A stretch of 64,000 nucleotides of DNA, taken from contig CAKZUP010000032.1 in the NCBI GenBank assembly GCA_937922945.1, positions 1 to 64,000 on the forward strand. Reading direction: 5' to 3'. The notes beneath the pieces were generated by a model. That model did no database searches. It had not been told where the DNA came from and saw only the letters and a program-made list of their open reading frames with translations. Positions 45,262-54,761 of the stretch are shown one piece after another. The stretch comes from an uncultured Granulosicoccaceae bacterium (lineage in GTDB: Bacteria > Pseudomonadota > Gammaproteobacteria > Granulosicoccales > Granulosicoccaceae). The translations under genes were made by a program, and so were the position numbers. Every line of letters begins with the position of its first letter. Position 1 is the first letter of the stretch.

Positions 45262-46293
45262 ATGAATGACGCAGTAAAGAACCAACGTATTGTCGTGCTC
45301 GACAGTTTTAGAGCAATCGCTATTCTCAGTGCGATGCTTTATCACTACACACACAAATACTCCGTGTATTTCCCAAACGGTACGTACTCGCCGTTTGTGG
45401 ATTTTAAGCATGGGCACCTGGGTGTGCAATTGTTTTTCTTGATAAGCGGCTTTGTTATCTTCCTCAGTTTGCAAAATATAAGCTCTGCCAAGGAGTTTTA
45501 CTACAAGCGATTTGTGCGCCTGTTCCCCACATACTGGTTATGCATGGTACTCACGTTCTTGGTTACTAAAGCGTATGGAGCAGATGTTCTGGAAAGAGAT
45601 TGGTTTACGTTATTCGCCAACTTTCCAATGATTCAACGGATATTCGATTTTCGCAATGTGGATGGTGCTTACTGGTCTTTGCTGCCCGAAGTTGCGTTCT
45701 ATTTGTGTATGGGGGTAGTCATTTATTTTAATAGACTATCCAGCGTAACCGCAATTTCCTTCGTCTGGTTGGCCATGGTCTATGCAAACTTATTTGTTCT
45801 GGTGCCCAGAAAAATTGAATGGCTTTTAGTTCTTGACTATGGCATGTACTTTATTGCGGGGATACAGTTCTACTACCTGTTCACGAAGAAAGAAGCTCTT
45901 TTTCGTCATGTGCTTATTTTGTTGAGCTTGCTGGCGGCTATTCTTTACTATAAATCGATACCGCATTCCATTATTCTGGTGTTGATTTATGTACTGTTTT
46001 ATGGATTCAGCTATGAGAAATTAAACTTTCTTGCTGTAAAACCATTAACGTATATTGGTGTAATTTCGTACCCATTGTATTTGGTTCACCAGAACCAAGG
46101 CTATGTCTGGATGAATATTCTAGAGCGAAATGGCGTTGAATCGTCTTTTATAATTCTGCTAACACCCATCGTCATATCAATTGTGCTTGCCGGCATCATT
46201 CATCAATGGTTTGAAAAGCCGGTTATTGCGTACCTAAGATCAAAATCGTCAGCTGTGCTGAACAAAAACCCAATGCCAAACAAAGCACTCTAA
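45262..46293 (+). CDS. Acyltransferase family 3 membrane protein
   Basis: A 343-residue integral membrane acyltransferase (OafA/YrhL type). RIVVLDSFRAIAILSAMLYHYTH contains the conserved R and the H, and HLGVQLFFLISGFVIFLSL and FYYKRFVRLFPTYW are family hallmarks. About 10 helices are present. It has no C-terminal SGNH domain. It should add an acyl group to a sugar or glycan at the membrane. No glycan-synthesis genes are nearby. Confidence 0.93.
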   Translation: MNDAVKNQRIVVLDSFRAIAILSAMLYHYTHKYSVYFPNGTYSPFVDFKHGHLGVQLFFLISGFVIFLSLQNISSAKEFYYKRFVRLFPTYWLCMVLTFLVTKAYGADVLERDWFTLFANFPMIQRIFDFRNVDGAYWSLLPEVAFYLCMGVVIYFNRLSSVTAISFVWLAMVYANLFVLVPRKIEWLLVLDYGMYFIAGIQFYYLFTKKEALFRHVLILLSLLAAILYYKSIPHSIILVLIYVLFYGFSYEKLNFLAVKPLTYIGVISYPLYLVHQNQGYVWMNILERNGVESSFIILLTPIVISIVLAGIIHQWFEKPVIAYLRSKSSAVLNKNPMPNKAL

Positions 46294-46355
46294 GGCAGAC
46301 AGACCAGCCCAGTTTAGAGTTGATGCACCAATGCCTGACATATAACCGGCAAAGC

Positions 46356-48251
46356 TCAGTTCGATGCGCGGGTATCTCCGATAGGTGCTGCGATAGCGTC
46401 GGCTATTAGATGCGACACATTGTCACCGGTTAGACTCATCAAAAAAGCCACTAGCGCACTAACTTCATTATTATCGAGACCCAGTGGCTGTATCAACGAC
46501 GAGTGCGTGGGGTTATCTATGCCACCCTGGTTATAAAATTCCACGACATCTGTCAGACTCGATAACGAGCCGTCATGCATGTATGGCGCGGTAATGGATA
46601 CATTGCGCAAAGTCGGCGTCCGGTATTTCCAACGATCGTCAGGATCTAACGTGATTTCGTAGTAGCCAGTATCGGGCTGAGGCTGTTCTGCTGCCGCAGC
46701 ATACACCGAAGGGTCGATGTTTAACACCACGCCTGGTGCCAGAGTTACTGGTCTGGGTTTATTATTATTGTTGTGGGCACGCTGAAAACCAACACCCGTA
46801 TTGTGAACCCGTTGATCAGTGAAAAGCGCATGGTCCGGTTCTATGGTGTGGCAGGCAATACAGCCTGCCTTGGTTGAAAACAGCTCATACCCCTGTTTTT
46901 CCAATGATGACAATGCATCTTGCTTACCACCGAACTTCCATTGATCAAACCGTGAATTAGCTGAAATGAGTGTGCTTTGGTAGGCTGCGAATAATTCCCC
47001 AATTTGCTGCATACTCGGCTTTGCCGAACCGTATATTGTTTGCAACCCTTCTCGGTATTCTGGAATAGCTGCCACTTTTTTCAACACTTGCCCAACTGAT
47101 GGGTTGGCCATTTCATTGTGAGCCAACAACGGTAGCCAGATTTGATTTTCCAGCGAGGTTTCGCGAGCATCATGAAAAAAGTGATCGTAATAAGCCACAT
47201 TAAACAAGGTTGGCGTATTGCGTCGTACGGTACGGCCCTCCATTCCAACGGCCGTGGATAACTCGTTTGACGTAAAACCCTGCTGTGGTACATGGCACAT
47301 GGCGCACGAAATAGTGTTGTTGTGTGAAAGCCGCCGATCGAAGAACAGCTTACGCCCAAGCTGAACTTGTTCGGATGTGTAATGCGCCAGTGATTGAAGC
47401 TTTGGTAGGCCCAAGGCGCCACCACTCGCCTCTTCCAGCAAGTTCATCTGGATACCGTTTACCTCTAAAGAAGTCGATTGACTTCGATACACACCGTTTG
47501 CATAACCTTCGCGCGATTCTGCGTAATTAATAGAAGGAGTATTACGCCGTGCGATTTGCGCGTCTTGTTGATTTTCCGCAACCAGGGTTTTTATATCGCT
47601 TAGTAAGGTATCTGTGTGCAGCAACGACACACTGTAAATGTTGCGTACAAAGCGCCGGCTATCAATCAGAAAAACACGCAACATATGGTTTATGGTAGTG
47701 CCACCCTCCTCACGTGATACTTTGCTAATCGGCTGTTGGTATTCCTCTAATATTGGGAAGAGCTGCTCGTCGGAGCGTGTGGTTATAAACTCCCAGTCCA
47801 CTGCACCGTTGCCAAACGAGTCACGATACTTGCGCATCTCTTCAGGTGTGTCGTTTGCAGGGTCGAAGCTAAGTGATACCAGCTTTACTTTTTCGGCTAA
47901 TTGCTCGTTTTGTTCAAGTTCGCTTTTTAACTGCTGCATAACGAACGTCGCAAGCGGACAGCCATTGATATCGTCGCACGCTCGATATATGAAGCTCAGA
48001 ACCACAATTTTGTTTTCAAAAAGCGAATGCAGTTGCGCGTCGTCCCCCGAGGATCGCAACACAGCTCCATTGGCAGCTGGCTGGATTGGCGGTAATTCGT
48101 AGGTGCCGGGCACAGGCGCTTTGTAACTTAATGCTTCATAGCCTGGTGCTAATACTATCGGCGCGGTATTTTCGTGCAGCTCGTTATTATGGCTGTGGGC
48201 AGGGCCTGCACAGACGAAAACCGTAAAAACCAACCATCGAAATACATTCAT
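46356..48251 (-). CDS. SCO1/SenC - di-haem MauG/cytochrome c peroxidase fusion, mtoX partner
   Basis: One 631-residue chain with two parts. After a signal peptide (cleavage near residue 20), residues 50-225 are a SCO1/SenC thioredoxin-like copper chaperone domain with Cys92 and Cys98 and His189 in NHMLRVFLID. The normal SCO motif is CxxxC, but here five residues separate the Cys. Residues 280-610 are a bacterial cytochrome c peroxidase/MauG domain with haem c sites CAMCH (316-320) and CIACH (464-468) and the PYMHDG Met558. The gene is 49 bases after mtoX on the same strand. In described mtoX operons, SCO and MauG are separate genes as I recall, so they are fused here. Likely role: copper loading and oxidative maturation of MtoX, or peroxide removal. 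Confidence 0.93.
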   Translation of the reverse strand: MNVFRWLVFTVFVCAGPAHSHNNELHENTAPIVLAPGYEALSYKAPVPGTYELPPIQPAANGAVLRSSGDDAQLHSLFENKIVVLSFIYRACDDINGCPLATFVMQQLKSELEQNEQLAEKVKLVSLSFDPANDTPEEMRKYRDSFGNGAVDWEFITTRSDEQLFPILEEYQQPISKVSREEGGTTINHMLRVFLIDSRRFVRNIYSVSLLHTDTLLSDIKTLVAENQQDAQIARRNTPSINYAESREGYANGVYRSQSTSLEVNGIQMNLLEEASGGALGLPKLQSLAHYTSEQVQLGRKLFFDRRLSHNNTISCAMCHVPQQGFTSNELSTAVGMEGRTVRRNTPTLFNVAYYDHFFHDARETSLENQIWLPLLAHNEMANPSVGQVLKKVAAIPEYREGLQTIYGSAKPSMQQIGELFAAYQSTLISANSRFDQWKFGGKQDALSSLEKQGYELFSTKAGCIACHTIEPDHALFTDQRVHNTGVGFQRAHNNNNKPRPVTLAPGVVLNIDPSVYAAAAEQPQPDTGYYEITLDPDDRWKYRTPTLRNVSITAPYMHDGSLSSLTDVVEFYNQGGIDNPTHSSLIQPLGLDNNEVSALVAFLMSLTGDNVSHLIADAIAAPIGDTRASN

Positions 48252-48300
48252 AAATCAGGACTCCGATGATTGGCTCGATACGGCATTGCCTTAGCGAACA

Positions 48301-49674
48301 CTACTGATACAACGCGTAAGCACCAAAACGCATCTGGTGTGGATAACCAAGACCTTCAGCAATAAAGTCTATGGCAAACTGCTCTTCAAGCTGTCCTTCA
48401 TTCACGTCGAACGCTTTAAAATATTGCAGGTCGGCTGTGTTTTCACCTTGCTTGTCCCAATTAGCGAGCAATGAAGATGTGTAGTACATACGCTTGCCAT
48501 CCCAACTCTGAGACAACATGTTGACTTGATCACCGATTTTTTTGGAATAGATTTCTTTAGGTGCAAACTCATCACTAATATCGAATACACGCGTGCTGCC
48601 ATCGTTCCATGTGTTCACCCAAAGACGCGAATCGTCTGCAGAGATGGAGATATCTACTGGTAGCGGTATTTTGCTCGGGTCGCCTATAGTTGCCACCGAT
48701 TTCGCTTGCCATTCCTGATTCTCATCTTCGTAAATCAACCAGATTTCAGACGTAAGCGCTGTGGTAGTGAAGCAATAGTTATTATCCTTTTTCCACGCGC
48801 AGCGTAGCTCCAATGGCGCGCCAGGGACATCGAGGACCTTTTTGGGTTTACGCGTATGCAGATCCCAAATGACCACGGTGTTGCCGAAGCGTTTCATGGC
48901 TTCACCGTCTCCCATGAGCTTCCCAAGGTTCATCATGTAATTATTCCATCCAGTAAACGATGAAGTAACAAGCACGTTTTTTCGTGGCAGTGCACGAACA
49001 TCATAGCCAAACCCATCCGCGAATTGTCCGGATTTGGTTGCACCGTTGAGAGCATCATCGGTTGGCATCCAGTGCGTTTTAATGTACTCACCATCGTTAC
49101 TGTATTCCACCATGCCAGTCCGACCTCCGTGATCTTGATTGTTGGACAAGCCTGTAACCAACATACGCCCCGGTAAAGCGTACGTTGTGTGCGGTCCGAC
49201 AACACCGCCAGAGGCTGAAACAAAATCTTCTATGGTGTTGGATAACGTCGGTTTTGCAGGATCGGTATGGACATCAAAGATAAATATCTTATTGCTATCA
49301 AGGCCAGCTGCCCAAAGGAATCGACGATCGTCTGTAAAACCGCTGTGATGGGCTTCATTACGGCCACCAACCGATAGAGAGTCGATGACCTCTCCGTAGT
49401 TGTCTGCCTTTGGATTGACGCTAATGGTGACCAGCTTATCTTGCTCATCGCCGACCCCTTCTGCTCCCAGCGTCCATACGTATACATAATCTTCCTGTCC
49501 AGCAATTTTTGCCATGTAAGGCGACATACAGGTTTCATCCGCAAACGCATTCGGTATTAATGCAATGAGTGCGAAAGCGATTGCGCTCATGGCTGATGTC
49601 AGTATTTTTTTACCGATGAGGAATGGGCGCACACGTTGAATGAACTTGCTCGCATGAAAAAAGTGTTGATTCAT
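48301..49674 (-). CDS. mtoX: Methanethiol oxidase (selenium-binding-protein 56 family)
   Basis: A 457-residue protein of the SBP56/SELENBP1 family. It has an N-terminal signal peptide ending NAFA near residue 45, so it is periplasmic. ETCMSPYMAKIAGQEDYVYVWTLG is the family start with the conserved Cys. Conserved His stretches EAHHSGF, VGPHTTY and GYPHQMRFG are likely copper ligands. Bacterial MtoX oxidises methanethiol to formaldehyde, H2S and H2O2. The downstream SCO-MauG gene strongly supports MtoX over other SBP56 roles. GGAG at 49681-49684 (minus strand) is a good ribosome binding site before ATG 49674. Confidence 0.9.
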   Translation of the reverse strand: MNQHFFHASKFIQRVRPFLIGKKILTSAMSAIAFALIALIPNAFADETCMSPYMAKIAGQEDYVYVWTLGAEGVGDEQDKLVTISVNPKADNYGEVIDSLSVGGRNEAHHSGFTDDRRFLWAAGLDSNKIFIFDVHTDPAKPTLSNTIEDFVSASGGVVGPHTTYALPGRMLVTGLSNNQDHGGRTGMVEYSNDGEYIKTHWMPTDDALNGATKSGQFADGFGYDVRALPRKNVLVTSSFTGWNNYMMNLGKLMGDGEAMKRFGNTVVIWDLHTRKPKKVLDVPGAPLELRCAWKKDNNYCFTTTALTSEIWLIYEDENQEWQAKSVATIGDPSKIPLPVDISISADDSRLWVNTWNDGSTRVFDISDEFAPKEIYSKKIGDQVNMLSQSWDGKRMYYTSSLLANWDKQGENTADLQYFKAFDVNEGQLEEQFAIDFIAEGLGYPHQMRFGAYALYQ

Positions 49675-50315
49675 TTAAGGCTCCAGTGGTAGTAACGACG
49701 GGCAACTCGACCCTGTCGCAAAGTTAGCAAACTTTAAACAATAACTAAAGGGATTTCGATTGTGAGCTCTGCAGTATCGACGCGTTTAATCAAGCTCTAT
49801 CTACTTAGGAATAGACTGATAACCTGCGGGGCGTTTTAGCCAACCAAAATATTAAATTGACATTGCAAATGCATAAAAGAACATGAAGCTTGAGTAACGC
49901 TGAATAGCTTGGCGGTAGTGTGTGTGGCACTCAATGTCTATGGACTGAAAAACCATTCGAATTAACCCTCACCCAAATGGGTCATGAATTAAAATGCGAG
50001 GTTGCGTAGCGATGACCACTCATACATACGTTATTTGACGATTCAGTTATAACCTTGAATTGCGTACCGGTTGTGTGCACGCACGGTCGTGTCTGATAGG
50101 TTATTGTCTGAATATCTCTGTATTACGATACACAGAACACAGTTTAATAAGCGGGATACAGTTTCCGTGGAAGCACGGGCAGTGCTCATACGGCTTTTCA
50201 CATTGCGCCACTCACAGCACGATAGAGCAACAACAAGCGGTCAACTGGTTTTAAAAAAGCTTCGACCATGCGCGTTTGATTTTCTGTGTAAGCAAGCCTT
50301 CGGAGGCCCACTATT
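49675..50315. other. Long divergent intergenic region
   Basis: These 641 bases separate mtoX from the TAXI-TRAP binding protein gene. Small frames near 50060-50325 show no family resemblance. A TTGACA at 49857 has no partner -10 at proper spacing. I could not recognise any riboswitch or small RNA. A strong ribosome binding site, GGAGG at 50302-50306, serves the TAXI gene at 50316. The region must hold promoters for both directions, but I cannot place them. Confidence 0.5.
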
Positions 50316-51287
50316 ATGTCAGTAACTTTTAGAAAGCCAGCGCTAGTCGCTGGTATCGTATTGAGCTCAGTGCTCGCAGCTCCAGCATCGGCTGAAACCT
50401 TTGTCACCATTGGTACAGGTGGACAGACGGGTGTTTACTACGTCGTCGGTGGTTCAATCTGTAAGCTTGTTAACCGAGGAACAAAAGACCACGATATTAA
50501 GTGCACGCACACTACTGGTGGTTCGGTCAAGAATATCAATGGCATCCGTGCAGGCGACCTGGACATGGGCGTAGCGCAATCCGACTGGCAGTACCATGGT
50601 TACAACGGTACGTCACCGGATCAGTTTCCTGATGGTGCTTTTGAAGAATTAAGGGCTGTATTCTCTGTCCATCCAGAACCGTTTACCGTTGTTGCGCGCG
50701 CCGATTCTGGCATTACCAAGTTCGAAGACCTGGTCGGAAAGCGCGTTAATGTCGGCAACCCCGGTTCTGGTGCACGCGGGACAATGGAAGTAGTCATGAA
50801 AGAGATGGGCTGGACGATGGACAGCTTTAAGCTCGCCGCAGAGCTTAAATCATCAGAGCAGTCGCAGGCACTTTGTGATAACAAAATAGACGCAATGGTA
50901 TTCACGGTAGGCCATCCAAGCGGCACCATCAAAGAAGCAACCACATCGTGCGAATCTGTATTGATACCGGTTGTTGGTGAAACTATTGATGCACTTGCCA
51001 ACGACAACTCCTACTACGCCAAAACCTCTATCCCCGGCGGCATGTACACTGGTACCGATACCGATACTGAAACGTTCGGCGTAGGTGCAACTTTTGTCAC
51101 TGCCTCAACGGTATCAGAAGATACTGTTTATGAGATCGTAAAAGCCGTATTCGAGAACTTTGATCGATTCAAGCGTTTGCATCCTGCTTTCGCCAATTTG
51201 AACGAGAAAGATATGATCACGAACAACATATCTGCTCCGCTGCACGATGGCGCTGTGAAGTACTACAAGGAAAAGGGCTGGATGTAA
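50316..51287 (+). CDS. TAXI-family TRAP transporter substrate-binding protein
   Basis: A 323-residue periplasmic protein. The signal peptide ends ASA near residue 26. FVTIGTGGQTGVYYVVGGSICKLVN is the hallmark of the TAXI family, and SGARGTMEVVMKEMG follows. Two Cys pairs are possible (CKLV/CTHT, CDNK/CESV). It binds a solute, perhaps glutamate/glutarate-like or other carboxylates, for the fused permease next door. A strong hairpin lies just after it. Confidence 0.94.
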   Translation: MSVTFRKPALVAGIVLSSVLAAPASAETFVTIGTGGQTGVYYVVGGSICKLVNRGTKDHDIKCTHTTGGSVKNINGIRAGDLDMGVAQSDWQYHGYNGTSPDQFPDGAFEELRAVFSVHPEPFTVVARADSGITKFEDLVGKRVNVGNPGSGARGTMEVVMKEMGWTMDSFKLAAELKSSEQSQALCDNKIDAMVFTVGHPSGTIKEATTSCESVLIPVVGETIDALANDNSYYAKTSIPGGMYTGTDTDTETFGVGATFVTASTVSEDTVYEIVKAVFENFDRFKRLHPAFANLNEKDMITNNISAPLHDGAVKYYKEKGWM

Positions 51288-51302
51288 AATTCCATTGCCT
51301 TG

Positions 51303-51327
51303 ATCGGGCTGTGCTATACAGCCCGAT
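51303..51327 (+). terminator. Hairpin between the TAXI gene and the TRAP permease gene
   Basis: ATCGGGCTGT (51303-51312) pairs perfectly with ACAGCCCGAT (51318-51327) around a 5-base loop, 15 bases after the stop. The following bases are only moderately T-rich. As with the agl and liv hairpins, it separates the binding-protein gene from the membrane-subunit gene. Confidence 0.8.
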
Positions 51328-51406
51328 TCTCATCACTCTCATTTTCTGAACACGTGTCTTTGCGTGTTTTTTTTGTTCATTTGTTTATGTCAGTCGGAGC
51401 TAAAGT

Positions 51407-54028
51407 ATGAGTGCTAACCCCGAACAGATTGATACCAAGCCGGAGGTAGACCTCGATGAGTTGGTCGCATCCTCAGATACCGGTGGTCGAAATCCGTCGA
51501 ACCCGTCCATAGCGAAGCTGATAACAGGTGTGGCTTTAGCATGGTCGCTGTTTCAATTGTGGATAGCGTCGCCATTACCGTTCATACTCGGTATTGGTGT
51601 ATTCAATGATACTGAAAGCCGATCAATACATTTGGCGTTCGCCATCTTTTTAACGTTTACCGCCTACCCCGCATTCAAAAAGTCTCCAAGGGACTATATT
51701 CCCAAGATTGATTGGGTCCTGGCCATAGTCGGTGCATTTTGTGCTGCTTACCTTTTCTTGTTTTATAACTCACTGTCAAACCGTCCTGGAAACCCCAATA
51801 CGGTTGATATTATCGTTGCATCTATCGGTATTGTTCTGTTGCTTGCAGCAACGTGGCGAGCACTAGGCCCACCGTTGATGGTCGTTGCAGTCATCTTTTT
51901 AATTTATTGCTTCGGCGGTCAAAGCATGCCAGGCATCCTTGCCTGGAAAGGCGCGTCATTTGGTGCTATTGCAGATAATCAATGGTTATCGACCGATGGT
52001 GTATTCGGCATTGCACTTGGCGTATCCAGCGGGTTTGTGTTTCTATTTGTTCTCTTTGGTGCATTGCTGGACAAAGCTGGAGCGGGAAACTATTTTATAA
52101 AAGTCGCTTTCTCATTACTGGGTCACTACCGTGGTGGACCGGCGAAAGCGGCCGTTGTGTCCTCTGCCATGACAGGGCTTATCTCGGGTTCGTCGATTGC
52201 CAATGTGGTGACCACAGGTACGTTCACGATACCCATGATGAAACGCGTTGGTTTCAGTGGTGAAAAAGCCGGCGCAGTTGAAGTTGCATCATCGGTAAAC
52301 GGTCAAATTATGCCCCCGGTTATGGGAGCTGCTGCGTTCCTGATGGTTGAGTACGTTGGTATTTCGTATTTTGAGGTTGTCAAACATGCGTTTATTCCAG
52401 CACTGATTTCTTACATTGCCCTGGTTTACATCGTTCACCTTGAATCGATGAAACTTGACATGCAAGGCCTACCACGTCGTACCCCGCCTCGCCCATTGAT
52501 ACAAGCAGCCATGCGCTTTGCCATTGGCATCGTGTTGGTTTGTTTGCTTAGCTTTGCAGTCTATTACGGACTGGGTTGGCTTAAGCCGCTTGCTGGTGAT
52601 TCTGCTGGTTGGGTTATCGCTGCACTTATTGGTGCGGTTTATGTACTGTTGGCGATACGCTGCGCACGATACCCCGATCTGGAAATTGACGACCCTCATT
52701 CGCCGGTTGTAGAACTGCCCGACCCTAAACCAACTATAGGCTCCGGTTTACATTATTTACTTCCGGTTATCGTACTTATCTGGTGTTTGATGGTTGAGCG
52801 ACTCAGCCCTGGCTTATCGGCTTTTTGGGCAACCGTGTTAATGATTTTTATCCTGTTGACACAGCGGCCGTTGTTCGCTTTATTCCGCGGCAACTTCAAG
52901 TTAGTACCCTACTTCAAGCAAGGCTGGAGTGAGCTCATCGATGGTTTGGTCACTGGCGCTCGCAACATGATTGGTATTGGTATCGCGACAGCGACAGCCG
53001 GCATTATCGTTGGCGCTGTGTCGTTAACGGGTGTGGGGCTTGTGTTAGCCGATCTTGTTGAAATTATTTCAATGGGTAATTTGATGCTAATGCTGTTATT
53101 CACAGCGATACTCAGTTTAATTTTGGGTATGGGCTTACCTACTACAGCAAACTACATTGTTGTGTCATCTTTGTTGGCGCCGGTTATCGTCACCCTGGGA
53201 CAGCAGTCTGGATTAATTGTGCCGTTAATAGCCGTTCACCTGTTTGTATTTTACTTTGGCATTATGGCAGATGTTACGCCGCCAGTAGGTTTGGCATCAT
53301 TTGCTGCAGCTGCGATATCCGGTGGCGATCCGATAAAAACAGGTTTTGTCGCCTTTTTCTATAGCCTGCGAACAGCCATGCTGCCTTTTCTGTTCATATT
53401 CAATACCGACATGCTTCTTATCGATGTGAACTGGCTACAGGGTATATTTATATTTATCATCGCAACACTTGCCATGCTGCTGTTCGCAGCCGCCACACAG
53501 GGTTGGTGGTTAACGCGAAACAAGATCTGGGAGACTCTGGGTCTGCTCTTGATTGCATTCACTTTATTCCGCCCAGGCTTTTTTATGGACCGCATTTCTC
53601 CGCCATTTGCAGAACAAGCGCCGACAGAATTGGTGGCTGCCTTCGACGCTGTTGAGCCTGGTTCGCAAATCAGATTACGTATACTGGGTGAGGATGATGT
53701 AGGCAGAGAGCGTTCGTTCGTTGCGCCGCTTACCGTTGCAGAAGGTGCTAATGGTGAGGAGAGGCTTATGAACACAGGTATCGAACTGCTTGAGCAAGAC
53801 GGCAAGATCATCGTTGATGGCGTCGGATTCGATAGCCCCGCTGAAAAGGCAGGACTCGATTTCGACCAAGTGATTGAGAACGTCATGGTGCCGCAAAGCT
53901 CGTTACCAAAAGAGCTGATGTATTTGCCAGCTTTGGCCCTACTATTCTTACTTTGGAAAGCACAATCATCCAGGCGTGAAAAGCTCGCAGTGTCGAAGAA
54001 TCAACAATCCGATGAGGTAACCGCATAA
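51407..54028 (+). CDS. TRAP transporter fused permease (4TM-12TM) with DUF3394 tail
   Basis: An 873-residue protein. A soluble N-terminal tail of about 40 residues is followed by the small-subunit-like helices and then the large-subunit domain. Family stretches include GPAKAAVVSSAMTGLISGSSIANVVTTGTFTIPMMK, EVASSVNGQIMPPVMGAAAFLM, GMGLPTTANYIV and GIMADVTPPVGLASFAAAAI. The last 150 residues form a DUF3394-like soluble domain with a PDZ-like VGFDSPAEKAGLDFDQVI and a final helix. It is coupled by a one-base stop/start overlap to uspA. Confidence 0.94.
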   Translation: MSANPEQIDTKPEVDLDELVASSDTGGRNPSNPSIAKLITGVALAWSLFQLWIASPLPFILGIGVFNDTESRSIHLAFAIFLTFTAYPAFKKSPRDYIPKIDWVLAIVGAFCAAYLFLFYNSLSNRPGNPNTVDIIVASIGIVLLLAATWRALGPPLMVVAVIFLIYCFGGQSMPGILAWKGASFGAIADNQWLSTDGVFGIALGVSSGFVFLFVLFGALLDKAGAGNYFIKVAFSLLGHYRGGPAKAAVVSSAMTGLISGSSIANVVTTGTFTIPMMKRVGFSGEKAGAVEVASSVNGQIMPPVMGAAAFLMVEYVGISYFEVVKHAFIPALISYIALVYIVHLESMKLDMQGLPRRTPPRPLIQAAMRFAIGIVLVCLLSFAVYYGLGWLKPLAGDSAGWVIAALIGAVYVLLAIRCARYPDLEIDDPHSPVVELPDPKPTIGSGLHYLLPVIVLIWCLMVERLSPGLSAFWATVLMIFILLTQRPLFALFRGNFKLVPYFKQGWSELIDGLVTGARNMIGIGIATATAGIIVGAVSLTGVGLVLADLVEIISMGNLMLMLLFTAILSLILGMGLPTTANYIVVSSLLAPVIVTLGQQSGLIVPLIAVHLFVFYFGIMADVTPPVGLASFAAAAISGGDPIKTGFVAFFYSLRTAMLPFLFIFNTDMLLIDVNWLQGIFIFIIATLAMLLFAAATQGWWLTRNKIWETLGLLLIAFTLFRPGFFMDRISPPFAEQAPTELVAAFDAVEPGSQIRLRILGEDDVGRERSFVAPLTVAEGANGEERLMNTGIELLEQDGKIIVDGVGFDSPAEKAGLDFDQVIENVMVPQSSLPKELMYLPALALLFLLWKAQSSRREKLAVSKNQQSDEVTA

Positions 54029-54453
54029 TGTTTTCTAAAATACTCGTACCCGTGGATATGTCATCACCTGAGCCGGGTAAAAAAAGCTGCGCTCAAGCGC
54101 AAAAAATGCAGAAAGCATGGAATTCCGAGGTGCATTTACTATCCGTTGTTCCAGGCTTTTCCATGCCCTTGGTGGCCGGATTTTTCCCCGAAGATGCATT
54201 AGATAAAATGCAAGCAACCGTACTGTCTGACCTTAAGAAGCTTGCAGCCGACTACTTCGACACCGTGCCACCGTGCACGGTCCGGTCCGGTAAGCGTAGT
54301 CAGGAAATTCTGGCTTTTGCAGATGAATACAAGCCAGATCTCATCGTGTTTGGCTGTCGACCAAAAGATATGGTCGGCGGCGAACTTATGCTTGGGTCAG
54401 TGGGGCTTTCAGTTGCTGAACGCGCAAAGTGTAATGTCTTGGTGGCTCGCTAA
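54028..54453 (+). CDS. Universal stress protein UspA family, TRAP-associated
   Basis: A 141-residue Usp domain. It begins MFSKILVPVDMSSPEPG and ends with LGSVGLSVAERAKCNVLVAR, which includes the ATP-binding loop (G...GS(V)). The ATG overlaps the permease stop by one base (TAATG). Usp proteins co-encoded with TRAP transporters, such as TeaD with TeaABC, regulate the transporter; a similar role is likely. Confidence 0.93.
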   Translation: MFSKILVPVDMSSPEPGKKSCAQAQKMQKAWNSEVHLLSVVPGFSMPLVAGFFPEDALDKMQATVLSDLKKLAADYFDTVPPCTVRSGKRSQEILAFADEYKPDLIVFGCRPKDMVGGELMLGSVGLSVAERAKCNVLVAR

Positions 54454-54761
54454 ACCAAAGCGCGGCTCCAGTTTACTCACACTTTATTTGGTGCGTTCAT
54501 TTACTGAATGCAACAGTTCCAGCTGCCGCCAACCGTTTTGGGATTTCATAGGAGTAAGACTATTGCAACAATAAAACTTCATCAGAGAAAATAGAGCACT
54601 TGCACTATGCTACATAATTAGAGCTGTACTTTATTAAAGCTGTACTTTGTTCTACCACTGTTCTACAGTTGCCAAGCAGTTATAAGGTCGCAATTCAGCT
54701 AAATCGGGCGCACCTGCTTGCGATTCCGCCGGGTAATTGAGAACGCCAAGAAACAACAACA
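54454..54761. other. Intergenic region with an 11-bp direct repeat
   Basis: No gene is supported here. AGCTGTACTTT occurs at 54622-54632 and again at 54638-54648, a 16-base period, within an AT-rich stretch that may contain the promoter of the following MFS gene. No terminator is clear after uspA. Confidence 0.5.

Noticed and set aside
49857..49862. TTGACA as a promoter between mtoX and the TAXI gene
   Set aside because: No -10 sequence at 15-19 bases spacing on that strand.
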